Shown one piece after another: positions 6,019-12,468 of a DNA stretch of 16,145 nt (within the stretch, counting starts at the first letter, position 1; each line of letters opens with the position of its first letter). A program made the position numbers and the translations under genes. The stretch lies in NCBI GenBank assembly GCA_016206725.1, contig JACQRA010000137.1, positions 1-16,145 of the forward strand, in the 5' to 3' direction. The notes under the pieces are model-generated. The model ran no database searches. It worked only from the letters and a program-made list of their open reading frames with translations, and had not been told where the DNA came from. The DNA comes from Candidatus Omnitrophota bacterium (GTDB taxonomy: Bacteria; Omnitrophota; Gorgyraeia; Aquiviventales; Aquiviventaceae).

Positions 6019-7122
6019 ATGAAAGTTAACGGCAAAGAGTACAGAACCGTGTGGTTGGAAGGCTCCACGGTCAAGTTAATCGATCAGCACAAGCTTCCCC
6101 ACGCCTTTGAGGTGGCGACGTGCCGGACGCATCGCGACACGGCCGAGGCCATCCGGACGATGCTGGTGCGCGGGGCAGGCGCCATTGGCGCTTCGGCAGG
6201 CTACGCCATGGCGCAAGCCGTGCTTGAAGCGCCCGAGGCCGCCTTTGCGTCGTTTCTTGAGCAAGCCGCCTCTCTGATTCGAGCGACCCGTCCTACCGCC
6301 CACGACTTGTTCTACGCGGTGGAGGGCGTGCTTCAGGCGATTCGACACGCGAAGGATCCAGCGCAGGCTCGCCAACAGGCGGTTCGTAGGGCCGAGCAGC
6401 TTGCGGATGAGAATGCCAACGCCGGCGAGGCAATCGGGCGTGTGGGCGCTGCGTTGTTGCGCGATGGCGTGCGCGTGATGACGCATTGCAACGCCGGGTG
6501 GCTGGCCTTTGTGGATTGGGGCAGCGCGCTCGCCCCCATCTATCACGCGCATCGACAGGGCCGCGCTCTCTCCGTCTACGTCAACGAAACCCGCCCTCGT
6601 TCTCAAGGCGCGAAACTGACCGCGTGGGAGCTAGCTCAGGAGGGAGTGGCTCATACCGTCATCGCGGATACGGCGGCTGGTTCGTTGTTCCGGCACGGGC
6701 AGGTTGATTGCGTGATCGTGGGGGCCGATCGGATTGCCGCCAATGGCGATGTCGTCAACAAGATCGGCACGTACACCCTGGCCGTCTTGGCGAAGCACCA
6801 CGGCGTGCCGTTCTATGTCGCGGCTCCGCGGTCAACATTTGATGTGACACTCGACGACGGCTCCAAGATTCCGATCGAAGAGCGCTCGCCGGAGGAAGTG
6901 ACGTGGGTCTCCGGCCTCACGGCTCAGGGACGCATGGAGCGGGTTCGCATTACCCCGGAAGGTTCCGCAGCGAAGAATCCCGCCTTTGACATGACCCCCG
7001 CTGAGCTGGTGGCCTCGTTCATCACCGAGGGCGGCGTGCTTCCTCCGTCTCGTGACGCCATCCGTGCGTTCGTCAGCGCCAAACGACTCCCTGCCGACTC
7101 AATCGTGCATCATCCTGCGTAA
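6019..7122 (+). CDS. mtnA: S-methyl-5-thioribose-1-phosphate isomerase
   Basis: This methionine-salvage enzyme isomerises 5-methylthioribose-1-phosphate to 5-methylthioribulose-1-phosphate. It belongs to the eIF2B-alpha-like isomerase fold. Family marks: WLEGSTVKLIDQHKLP near the N-terminus, MLVRGAGAIGASAGY (about 48-62), RPTAHDLFYAVE, MTHCNAGWLAF with catalytic Cys157, NETRPRSQGAKLTAWEL, VGADRIAANGDVVNKIGT with catalytic Asp237, and FDMTPAELVASFITEGGV near the C-terminus. Length 367 is slightly above the usual 340-350. The ATG at 6019 follows the heptamer array without a clear Shine-Dalgarno sequence, so read-through transcription from the proline genes is plausible. No other methionine-salvage gene is in the window. 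Confidence 0.96.
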   Translation: MKVNGKEYRTVWLEGSTVKLIDQHKLPHAFEVATCRTHRDTAEAIRTMLVRGAGAIGASAGYAMAQAVLEAPEAAFASFLEQAASLIRATRPTAHDLFYAVEGVLQAIRHAKDPAQARQQAVRRAEQLADENANAGEAIGRVGAALLRDGVRVMTHCNAGWLAFVDWGSALAPIYHAHRQGRALSVYVNETRPRSQGAKLTAWELAQEGVAHTVIADTAAGSLFRHGQVDCVIVGADRIAANGDVVNKIGTYTLAVLAKHHGVPFYVAAPRSTFDVTLDDGSKIPIEERSPEEVTWVSGLTAQGRMERVRITPEGSAAKNPAFDMTPAELVASFITEGGVLPPSRDAIRAFVSAKRLPADSIVHHPA

Positions 7123-7131
7123 TCCTGCGTT
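7112..7131 (+). repeat. 10-bp tandem duplication spanning the mtnA stop codon
   Basis: ATCCTGCGTA (7112-7121) is followed directly by ATCCTGCGTT (7122-7131). The mtnA TAA (7120-7122) straddles the junction. It may have arisen by replication slippage, and it resembles the stop-anchored repeats behind two other genes here. Confidence 0.6.
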
Positions 7132-7187
7132 CCGACAGATGCGGACCGCGGAGCACCTGAAGCGCAGTCCGTGATCGCAATGCGGTG

Positions 7188-7213
7188 TGGTATAATGACT
7201 GCGGAACAGGAGG
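7188..7213 (+). promoter_or_regulatory. extended -10 promoter and strong RBS of hicBA
   Basis: TGGTATAAT (7188-7196) is an extended -10 with a perfect TATAAT hexamer; no convincing -35 is seen. AGGAGG (7208-7213) lies 8 nt before the ATG at 7222. This is the strongest Shine-Dalgarno sequence in the window and decides the start against the upstream in-frame GTG at 7171, which lies 5' of the promoter box. Confidence 0.6.
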
Positions 7214-7221
7214 GGGGAACG

Positions 7222-7461
7222 ATGAAGCGAGGCTATGTTACCGCAGTCATTTGGAAGGAAGGCCGACGTTTTGTCTCGAAGTGTCCGGAACTTGGTGTGG
7301 CATCATACGGGACAACACCTGAAGGTGCGCGTGAGGCGCTGGAAGAAGCCATTGCGCTCTACCTCGACAACGCGCAGCGACTCGGTCTCCTGAAAGAACT
7401 CACCCCCAGCCTCTCCGCTCCCATCCACTACACGAGCCCCGTCGAAGTCGCCCTGGCATGA
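7222..7461 (+). CDS. hicB: HicB-like antitoxin (UPF0150 type)
   Basis: This 79-residue protein has the HicB-like partial RNase H fold: YVTAVIWKEGRRFVSKCPELGVASYGTTPEGA followed by a helix EALEEAIALYLDNAQ. It would bind and neutralise the HicA toxin encoded next. It is short: the C-terminal ribbon-helix-helix or helix-turn-helix domain found in longer HicB proteins is absent, so self-repression through DNA binding is uncertain. It precedes the toxin, the reverse of the classical hicAB order but common for this short subfamily, and its TGA overlaps the toxin ATG. The strong RBS would favour antitoxin excess. Confidence 0.88.
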   Translation: MKRGYVTAVIWKEGRRFVSKCPELGVASYGTTPEGAREALEEAIALYLDNAQRLGLLKELTPSLSAPIHYTSPVEVALA

Positions 7462-7691
7462 GTCGGTTGCCCGCGCTTTCCTCGCGGCGCATCATCCAGG
7501 TGCTTCGGAAAGCCGGTTTCGTCGAGGCCCCGAAGCGTGGAAAAGGCAGCCATCTAGCGTTCATGCGCCACGACCCTACCGGTACTCGCCTCGTCATCGT
7601 CCCATACGGCTACGATATCCCGAAGGGAACCGTGCTGGCGATCTTGGAGCAGGCGGGTCTCAGTCGCGAAGAGTTTCTCCGATTGTTGTAA
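7458..7691 (+). CDS. hicA: HicA-type mRNA interferase toxin
   Basis: The 77-residue product has the HicA double-stranded-RNA-binding-like fold: SSRRIIQVLRKAGFVEAPKR, then KGSHLAF with the catalytic His32, VIVPYGYDIPKGTVLAILEQ and a C-terminal GLSREEFLRLL. HicA toxins cleave mRNA and tmRNA and stop growth until neutralised by HicB. Translation would be coupled to hicB through the ATGA overlap; no separate Shine-Dalgarno sequence is present. The toxin appears intact, with no frameshift or missing catalytic residue. Confidence 0.9.
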   Translation: MSRLPALSSRRIIQVLRKAGFVEAPKRGKGSHLAFMRHDPTGTRLVIVPYGYDIPKGTVLAILEQAGLSREEFLRLL

Positions 7692-7725
7692 GATCCCAAC
7701 CCCTGAGACCGTATCAGTGACGGAA

Positions 7726-7747
7726 CTGTCATCATTTGGCATGACAG
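7726..7747. terminator. small hairpin between convergent genes
   Basis: CTGTCAT (7726-7732) and ATGACAG (7741-7747) form a perfect 7-bp stem with an 8-nt loop in the 71-bp gap between the hicA and M48 stop codons. The position suits a bidirectional terminator, but there is no T-run on either side, so the role is uncertain. Confidence 0.3.
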
Positions 7748-7762
7748 GTGAGGAGGATCGCG

Positions 7763-8686
7763 TCAGTCGAGTGCGTCGAGATCGTCCAACTGCCGCTGGA
7801 GATTCTGCCAACTCAGGGAGCCGGCAGGGTAGAGGCGCTGGGCGGCTTTGAGACGCTGGCGCTGCGGCTCGACGGACGCAGGCGTTGAGGAAGCCGGCGT
7901 CGTTTCGGTGAGAAATCGCTCGAGATCCTGCGCCCGGCGTTCCGGATCAGGGTGCGTGCTGAGGAAAATCCCACCCGGCGCGAAGCGCCTGAAATCCCGC
8001 AAGACCGCCACCGCACTGTAGGGATCATATCCCGCCCTCGCCATGTAGCGCGCGCCGAGCTGATCCGCCTCCAGCTCTTGGTCCTGGCTGTAGGCGCTGT
8101 TCGCCACCGAGGTGACCAGCGAGGCCGCATCATTCGCCAACGAGCCGATCGAGGAGCCGCCTTGTTGCGAGGCGATCGCGGTGCCCACCCCCACGACGGC
8201 CATTAGGAGTTGCTGCTGCTGGAGCTGGCGGTAGCGTCTGATGAGATGCTGCGCGACCGTATGCGCCAACTCGTGGGAGACAATAGCCGCCAGCTCGTCC
8301 TCACGGCTTCCTCGTGACGACAAGTAGTTCAACATGCCGCTTGTGACGTAGACACGCCCATCGGCCAAGGCCACGGCGTTGGGATCACGGTCTTGCAGTA
8401 AGAAGACGCGGTACGGCAGGCTCGGCCGCTCCGTGACGCGACTCAAACGGCGCAAGACTGAGGCCACGTCAAATCCCCACAGGCGTTCGCCGGCATGAAT
8501 CAGGCGGCTGCCCTGCCGTTCCAACTCCTGCGCTTGATAGGCGCTGATCGTCCGCTCAAGGTCCACGACCCACTCAGATTCATCCGGCGTCGGCGTGGGA
8601 CGGATCGCATACTGCGGCGTGGCGCATCCGCTGAGTGCCGTGCAGAGCAGCCAGATGCTAGCCGAGGCGCAACTGTTGTTCCGCAT
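7763..8686 (-). CDS. M48 family zinc metalloprotease, lipoprotein
   Basis: Predicted periplasmic peptidase of the BepA/LoiP-like M48 group, which degrade or assist misfolded envelope proteins. The N-terminus is a lipoprotein signal (hydrophobic segment, then lipobox LSGC with Cys21). The catalytic core contains SHELAHTVAQH (HExxH at 138-142, zinc ligands His138 and His142, base Glu139), a hydrophobic insertion LLMAVVGVGTAIAS, and ELEADQLGARYMARAGYDP, where Glu206 is the likely third zinc ligand. STHPDPERRAQDLERF is the usual C-terminal motif. Length is 307 residues. The ATG at 8686 is chosen over a TTG directly before it. It overlaps the helicase 3' end by 29 nt, implying translational coupling. 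No TPR domain is present, unlike full-length BepA. Confidence 0.92.
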   Translation of the reverse strand: MRNNSCASASIWLLCTALSGCATPQYAIRPTPTPDESEWVVDLERTISAYQAQELERQGSRLIHAGERLWGFDVASVLRRLSRVTERPSLPYRVFLLQDRDPNAVALADGRVYVTSGMLNYLSSRGSREDELAAIVSHELAHTVAQHLIRRYRQLQQQQLLMAVVGVGTAIASQQGGSSIGSLANDAASLVTSVANSAYSQDQELEADQLGARYMARAGYDPYSAVAVLRDFRRFAPGGIFLSTHPDPERRAQDLERFLTETTPASSTPASVEPQRQRLKAAQRLYPAGSLSWQNLQRQLDDLDALD

Positions 8687-10637
8687 CAATGACGTCCCGG
8701 TTGATCCGCGAGATCGCCAGGGTGGCTTTTCGACGCAACGCGTCCTCAGCCGCCGGGGCTTCCGCGAGCTGTCGCAGCAATTGAACGGTCATCCTAAAGT
8801 AGCGAACGATCTCACCCTCGTCCACCTCGCACAGGCGGTTCAGCCGTACGAACGCCGCGCCATGGAACCACGCTTCCATCCCGGGCGAGAGTTGGAACGC
8901 CGGCGATTTGGAAACCGGACGAATGCCAAATTGCCGCTCCAAGCGATGGATCCGTCCCATCGGTTCTTCGCACAGGTGTTCGAGGCGCCGGCCGATCGTC
9001 GTGGATTTCGGCATCCGAAGGCCCGGTCGTGGTTCGTACACGACCGAAGCCAGCAAGACGGCCAGGGAAGGGGCATCCAGTCGATCGAGGTGCCCTTGCG
9101 TATGCAATTCGGTCAGCAGCAATTCATAGCCATACAGCCAGGAGGCGAATTCCCCGCGCTCCGTCAACCCCTCCACGCCGAGATATCCGACCGCTTCCAA
9201 CAGATCCAATTTGCGCTCCATCAGCGCAAGGCCGGCTTCCCGTCGACGGCCCGAGGTCTGAAACGCATAGAACGTCTTGGGAAAGATCGAGAGCAATCCT
9301 CGTCCGTGCCGGCGATACAGATTCAACAGGGTGGCGTAGGCCGTGTTCCATCGGCTCTGCACCAATTCAGGTTGTCCTCGAATGACCCGCATGACGTCAT
9401 AGTAGCTGATCATCGTCGGCTGGATTCGCAAGTAGACGTAACCGGCCTCATCCATCCCTCGGCGTCCCGCCCGCCCGGCCATCTGCAGGAATTGTCGAGA
9501 GCGGATCAGATCCACGTGTCCCTCAACCCGTTTCTTGAGGGTGTCGATCACCACGCTTCTCGCAGGCATGTTGATCCCCAGCGCGAACGTTTCGGTGGTG
9601 ACGATGAACTTCACGAGTCGGCTGACAAAGCATCGCTCCACCACCTCCTTGACCGTCGGCAACATGCCGGCATGATGGTACGCGACCCCCCGATCAATCA
9701 GTTGGGACAGAGCCTGCGCGGTCGGATCGCGTGTGAGCTGGTAGCGTTCACACAACTCACGAAACAACCGGCGCAATTGGGCTTGTTCCTCGGGGTGGAT
9801 GAGGGGCAGCCGTGAGGCCTCCCATGCGAGCTCTTCCGTGCGCCGCCTCCCAAAGGTAAACAAGATGCACGGCAGCCGCTCGGTGGCTCGCAAATGTTCG
9901 ATCAAATGGTCCAGGCGGTTCGGATGCACCGTCCAGCGTTCTTGCCCGGCACGATCGTGACGACGATGCCGGACGCGGTTCCGCCCAGACCACTGTCGGG
10001 GCCACTCTTCTCGGTTGCGATACCCTTCATGCTTCAACGCGTTGGCGCTGGCCAGCATCTTATTCTGGCATTGAAACAGCGTATGGAGCGGCACGGGGCG
10101 TTGCGTCTCGACAATGACAGCCACCTCTCGCTCATGAACCTGCCGGATCCAGGTGGCGAGCTCGTCAACGTTCGGAATGGTCGCGCTCAGCGCCAAGAGG
10201 TTGATGTGGGACGGGGTAAACAGGATGGCTTCTTCCCACACGGTCCCACGTTCCGGATCATCAAGGTAATGCACCTCATCGAAGATCACCCACGCGCAAC
10301 GCGCCAGTCGCGCAGGGTCTTCGAGCAGCGTGTTGCGATAGATTTCTGTGGTCATGATGAGCAGGGCGGCGCTCGGATTGAGCGTCACATCGCCCGTCAT
10401 GATCCCCACCTCGTCGCCGTGCCGCGCGCTGAAATCGCGGAACTTCTGGTTGCTTAGGGCCTTGACGGGCGCGGTGTAGATCACCTGTTGGTAGCGGGCG
10501 AGTGCCTGTTCGATCACGTAGTCGGCAATGACCGTCTTGCCGGCCCCCGTGGGGGCGGCGACGAAGAGCGAGGTGCCCCGGTCGATCGTCTCGATCGCCC
10601 GTTGCTGGAACGGATCATAGGAAAACGGATGCATCAT
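8658..10637 (-). CDS. Ski2/HelY-like superfamily 2 DExH RNA helicase
   Basis: The 659-residue protein carries the SF2 helicase motifs: FQQRAI Q-motif region (10-15), Walker A AAPTGAGKT (27-35), TAPVKALSNQK (motif Ia), DEVH box (120-123), LSATIPN (motif III), and QMAGRAGRRG (motif VI, from residue 385). The C-terminal part (LCEVDEGEIVRYFRMTVQLLRQL) resembles the DSHCT domain of Mtr4/Ski2/HelY proteins. At about 660 residues it is much shorter than HelY or Mtr4 (about 900-1000), so the arch insertion is probably missing. RNA unwinding in decay or ribosome biogenesis is inferred from the family. The start is MMHPFSYDPFQQ at 10637 (ATG ATG), because the open frame upstream only translates a structured element. 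The M48 gene follows with overlap. Confidence 0.92.
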   Translation of the reverse strand: MMHPFSYDPFQQRAIETIDRGTSLFVAAPTGAGKTVIADYVIEQALARYQQVIYTAPVKALSNQKFRDFSARHGDEVGIMTGDVTLNPSAALLIMTTEIYRNTLLEDPARLARCAWVIFDEVHYLDDPERGTVWEEAILFTPSHINLLALSATIPNVDELATWIRQVHEREVAVIVETQRPVPLHTLFQCQNKMLASANALKHEGYRNREEWPRQWSGRNRVRHRRHDRAGQERWTVHPNRLDHLIEHLRATERLPCILFTFGRRRTEELAWEASRLPLIHPEEQAQLRRLFRELCERYQLTRDPTAQALSQLIDRGVAYHHAGMLPTVKEVVERCFVSRLVKFIVTTETFALGINMPARSVVIDTLKKRVEGHVDLIRSRQFLQMAGRAGRRGMDEAGYVYLRIQPTMISYYDVMRVIRGQPELVQSRWNTAYATLLNLYRRHGRGLLSIFPKTFYAFQTSGRRREAGLALMERKLDLLEAVGYLGVEGLTERGEFASWLYGYELLLTELHTQGHLDRLDAPSLAVLLASVVYEPRPGLRMPKSTTIGRRLEHLCEEPMGRIHRLERQFGIRPVSKSPAFQLSPGMEAWFHGAAFVRLNRLCEVDEGEIVRYFRMTVQLLRQLAEAPAAEDALRRKATLAISRINRDVIDAEQQLRLG

Positions 10638-10640
10638 TCC

Positions 10641-10720
10641 ATCCCACCACCTGCCGCATCCGCCGAAGGCGGCTCTGCGTGTAGCGCAGGGCCTTTTAGG
10701 CCAGCGGCAGGTAGTGGGAT
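10641..10720 (-). promoter_or_regulatory. 80-nt cloverleaf-forming element before the helicase gene
   Basis: Arms 10641-10657 and 10704-10720 pair over 17 bp with one mismatch. In minus-strand RNA that mismatch becomes a G-U pair. Inside are three perfect 5-bp hairpins: CCGCC/GGCGG (10660-10672, loop GAA), CTGCG/CGCAG (10675-10689) and GGCCT/AGGCC (10690-10702). Junction linkers are only 2, 2, 0 and 1 nt, giving a compact four-way junction. The minus-strand 3' arm ends 3 nt before the helicase ATG and contains GGTGGTGGG, the only ribosome-binding candidate. It could be a regulatory 5' leader or a small mobile palindrome. Confidence 0.75.
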
Positions 10721-10725
10721 CATTG

Positions 10726-10731
10726 TATAAT
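10726..10731 (+). promoter_or_regulatory. perfect -10 box (TATAAT) of the phosphodiesterase gene
   Basis: TATAAT at 10726-10731 lies 12 nt before the ATG at 10744, which has no Shine-Dalgarno sequence, so the leader would be a few nucleotides at most. No good -35 is visible; the cloverleaf occupies the -35 region. On the minus strand TATTAT (10732 to 10727) overlaps it and would start a transcript near 10720, at the first base of the cloverleaf. Confidence 0.45.
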
Positions 10732-10743
10732 ACCTCATTCTCC

Positions 10744-12468
10744 ATGCGCGCCAGAATTCTCGCCGGCCTCCTCCTTGCCGCACTCCACCCCGTTGCCTAC
10801 GCGGGGGAACCAGTCCCGAAGGCCCGCGTGATCGTGCTCTACGTCGACGGACTGCGCCCGGACGTCGTCCACGCCATGGCCAAGGAAGGCCTCTTGCCGA
10901 ATATCCAACAGGTCTTCATTGATGGAGGACTCGAATTCACGCAGGTCTTCACCACCTTCCCCTCCAATACCCTCACGGCCAACGGGGCGTTGTTCACCGG
11001 TCGGTTTCCTGATCGGACCGGCGTCAAATCGCAGAACCAATTCGAACGAGCCACTCGCCTCCCCACCGGTCAACTCAGCGAATGGATTCCCCAGTGGTTG
11101 TGGCGGCGTCAACGATCCGGCCCAAAGATCTCCGATTTACTCGATAAATTCGCCCCGGAGGACACCTATCGGTTCTTGCAGCAGCGCGGCGTGCCGATGC
11201 TGGACACGTACCTTGGCAAGCGCTATCGGTTTACCATCCTGCCCATCGCGCCGCTGAATCCTCCGCCATTGTGGGTCCACCGGGCGTTCAACACCGTCGA
11301 ACAGCCCTTTACCGCCAGCCAGAGAATTCCGTATGAGCTAGACCGGATCAACGCACGCTACATGATCGAAGAAGTGATCGGCGATCCGGAGGCCCGGGTC
11401 ATGGCGGCCTGGTTTCCTATGGTGGATAAGCTCAGCCACCATTCCTCACGGGGGCAATTCGGTCAGGTGCGAGATACCGTGATGTTCTTCGATCGGATGC
11501 TGGGCAAAATGATGCGCCGGATCCGCCAGGTCGGGTGGGGCGATTCCACCTATCTGTTTTTGGTCTCCGATCATGGGCATGTGGGAGGCGAGACGGCTTC
11601 GACGAAGACCTCACGGCTTGTTGAGGAGTTGTTCCATCGGCAGCTTGGCTGCAACGTCAAGGTCGTGGGCAAGGACTGGATCCATCCGGGGATGGACGCA
11701 AGCCGGTTTGTCTTCATTGATCATCAAGCGTGGGGACAGGCCTCCATCTTTCTGCCGAAAGGCGGGTGTCACAGCGGCGTGTGGCAGCGCAACAGCCTTG
11801 AAGAGTTGATGGCCTACGATGTGGGCCCGAACCACGACCGGGTCAACGTGCTTGAGTCGTTGGGCCAATGCGAAGGGGCGGATCTCGTCCTTGCGAAACG
11901 CGATGCCTCGCAGGTTCTGGTGCACCGCGCGCCGTCGCAGCACGCCGTCCTCCATATCGAGACGGATGAGGGAGGGGTGGATCGCTATCGCTATGAACTC
12001 GCGCACGCCGACAAGGATCCGCTGGGTTATCTTCATGATCTCTCGGTCCGTGATGCGGTCGCGCCGCTTCCTGTCGCGCAATGGATACAGAGCGCCCACT
12101 CGGCCGAGGAGTGGTTACAGGCCACAGCAGGGACCGACTATCCGGACGCCGTCGTCGGGATCGCGAAGTTCTTTGGGTGGAAGTCTCCCATCGCGGAGCT
12201 GGCCGACAGTCGCGACCCCGACGTGGTGGTGACCGCCAAGCGCGGCTGGACGTTTCGCACCGACGGCGAGCAGGGAACCGATCACGGGGCTCCGCTGCGC
12301 GAGGCGATGCGCATTACCTGTTTTCTCGCGGGGCCGACCATTCGTCGAGGCGATTCCTCGCAGCCCCATCGGATCATCGATCTCATGCCGACGATCTTGA
12401 AGATCGTCGGTGTTGACTATCCGCCCGAATCGCTGGATGGACGGCCGCTTGAAGGAATCTATGAATAA
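10744..12468 (+). CDS. exported type I phosphodiesterase / nucleotide pyrophosphatase (alkaline phosphatase superfamily)
   Basis: The 574-residue protein begins with a Sec signal peptide (MRARILAGLLLAALHPVAYA, cleavage after about residue 20). It has all six metal ligands of the superfamily and the nucleophile: YVDGLRPD (Asp35), TTFPSNT (nucleophile Thr71), MVDKLSHH (Asp228, His232), SDHGH (Asp276, His277) and GTDHGA (His514). It should hydrolyse phosphodiester or pyrophosphate bonds outside the cytoplasm; the substrate is unknown. A segment of about 230 residues between SDHGH and GTDHG is longer than in compact NPP enzymes and may form a substrate cap. The ATG at 10744 is preferred over 10714 because it begins the signal peptide and lies downstream of the -10. 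It overlaps the next gene by 8 nt. Confidence 0.9.
   Translation: MRARILAGLLLAALHPVAYAGEPVPKARVIVLYVDGLRPDVVHAMAKEGLLPNIQQVFIDGGLEFTQVFTTFPSNTLTANGALFTGRFPDRTGVKSQNQFERATRLPTGQLSEWIPQWLWRRQRSGPKISDLLDKFAPEDTYRFLQQRGVPMLDTYLGKRYRFTILPIAPLNPPPLWVHRAFNTVEQPFTASQRIPYELDRINARYMIEEVIGDPEARVMAAWFPMVDKLSHHSSRGQFGQVRDTVMFFDRMLGKMMRRIRQVGWGDSTYLFLVSDHGHVGGETASTKTSRLVEELFHRQLGCNVKVVGKDWIHPGMDASRFVFIDHQAWGQASIFLPKGGCHSGVWQRNSLEELMAYDVGPNHDRVNVLESLGQCEGADLVLAKRDASQVLVHRAPSQHAVLHIETDEGGVDRYRYELAHADKDPLGYLHDLSVRDAVAPLPVAQWIQSAHSAEEWLQATAGTDYPDAVVGIAKFFGWKSPIAELADSRDPDVVVTAKRGWTFRTDGEQGTDHGAPLREAMRITCFLAGPTIRRGDSSQPHRIIDLMPTILKIVGVDYPPESLDGRPLEGIYE

Noticed and set aside
7140..7173. CGGAC/GTCCG inverted repeat after mtnA as a terminator
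   Set aside because: Only 5 good pairs with a 20-nt loop and no T-run.
7171..7221. Upstream GTG start for hicB
   Set aside because: The GTG precedes the TATAAT box, while AGGAGG sits 8 nt before the ATG at 7222, where HicB homology begins.
8595..9815. 406-codon open frame on the plus strand
   Set aside because: It lies antisense to the helicase gene, which has all SF2 motifs. Its translation shows no recognisable motif and is explained by high-GC codon bias.
10641..10720. Cloverleaf as a tRNA or tRNA-like gene
   Set aside because: The closing stem is 17 bp, hairpin loops are 3-5 nt, and there is no T-loop GTTCGA, anticodon loop of 7 nt or CCA context.
12410..12460. Longer start for the unknown exported protein
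   Set aside because: The extension has no RBS, overlaps the phosphodiesterase in another frame and would bury the signal peptide.
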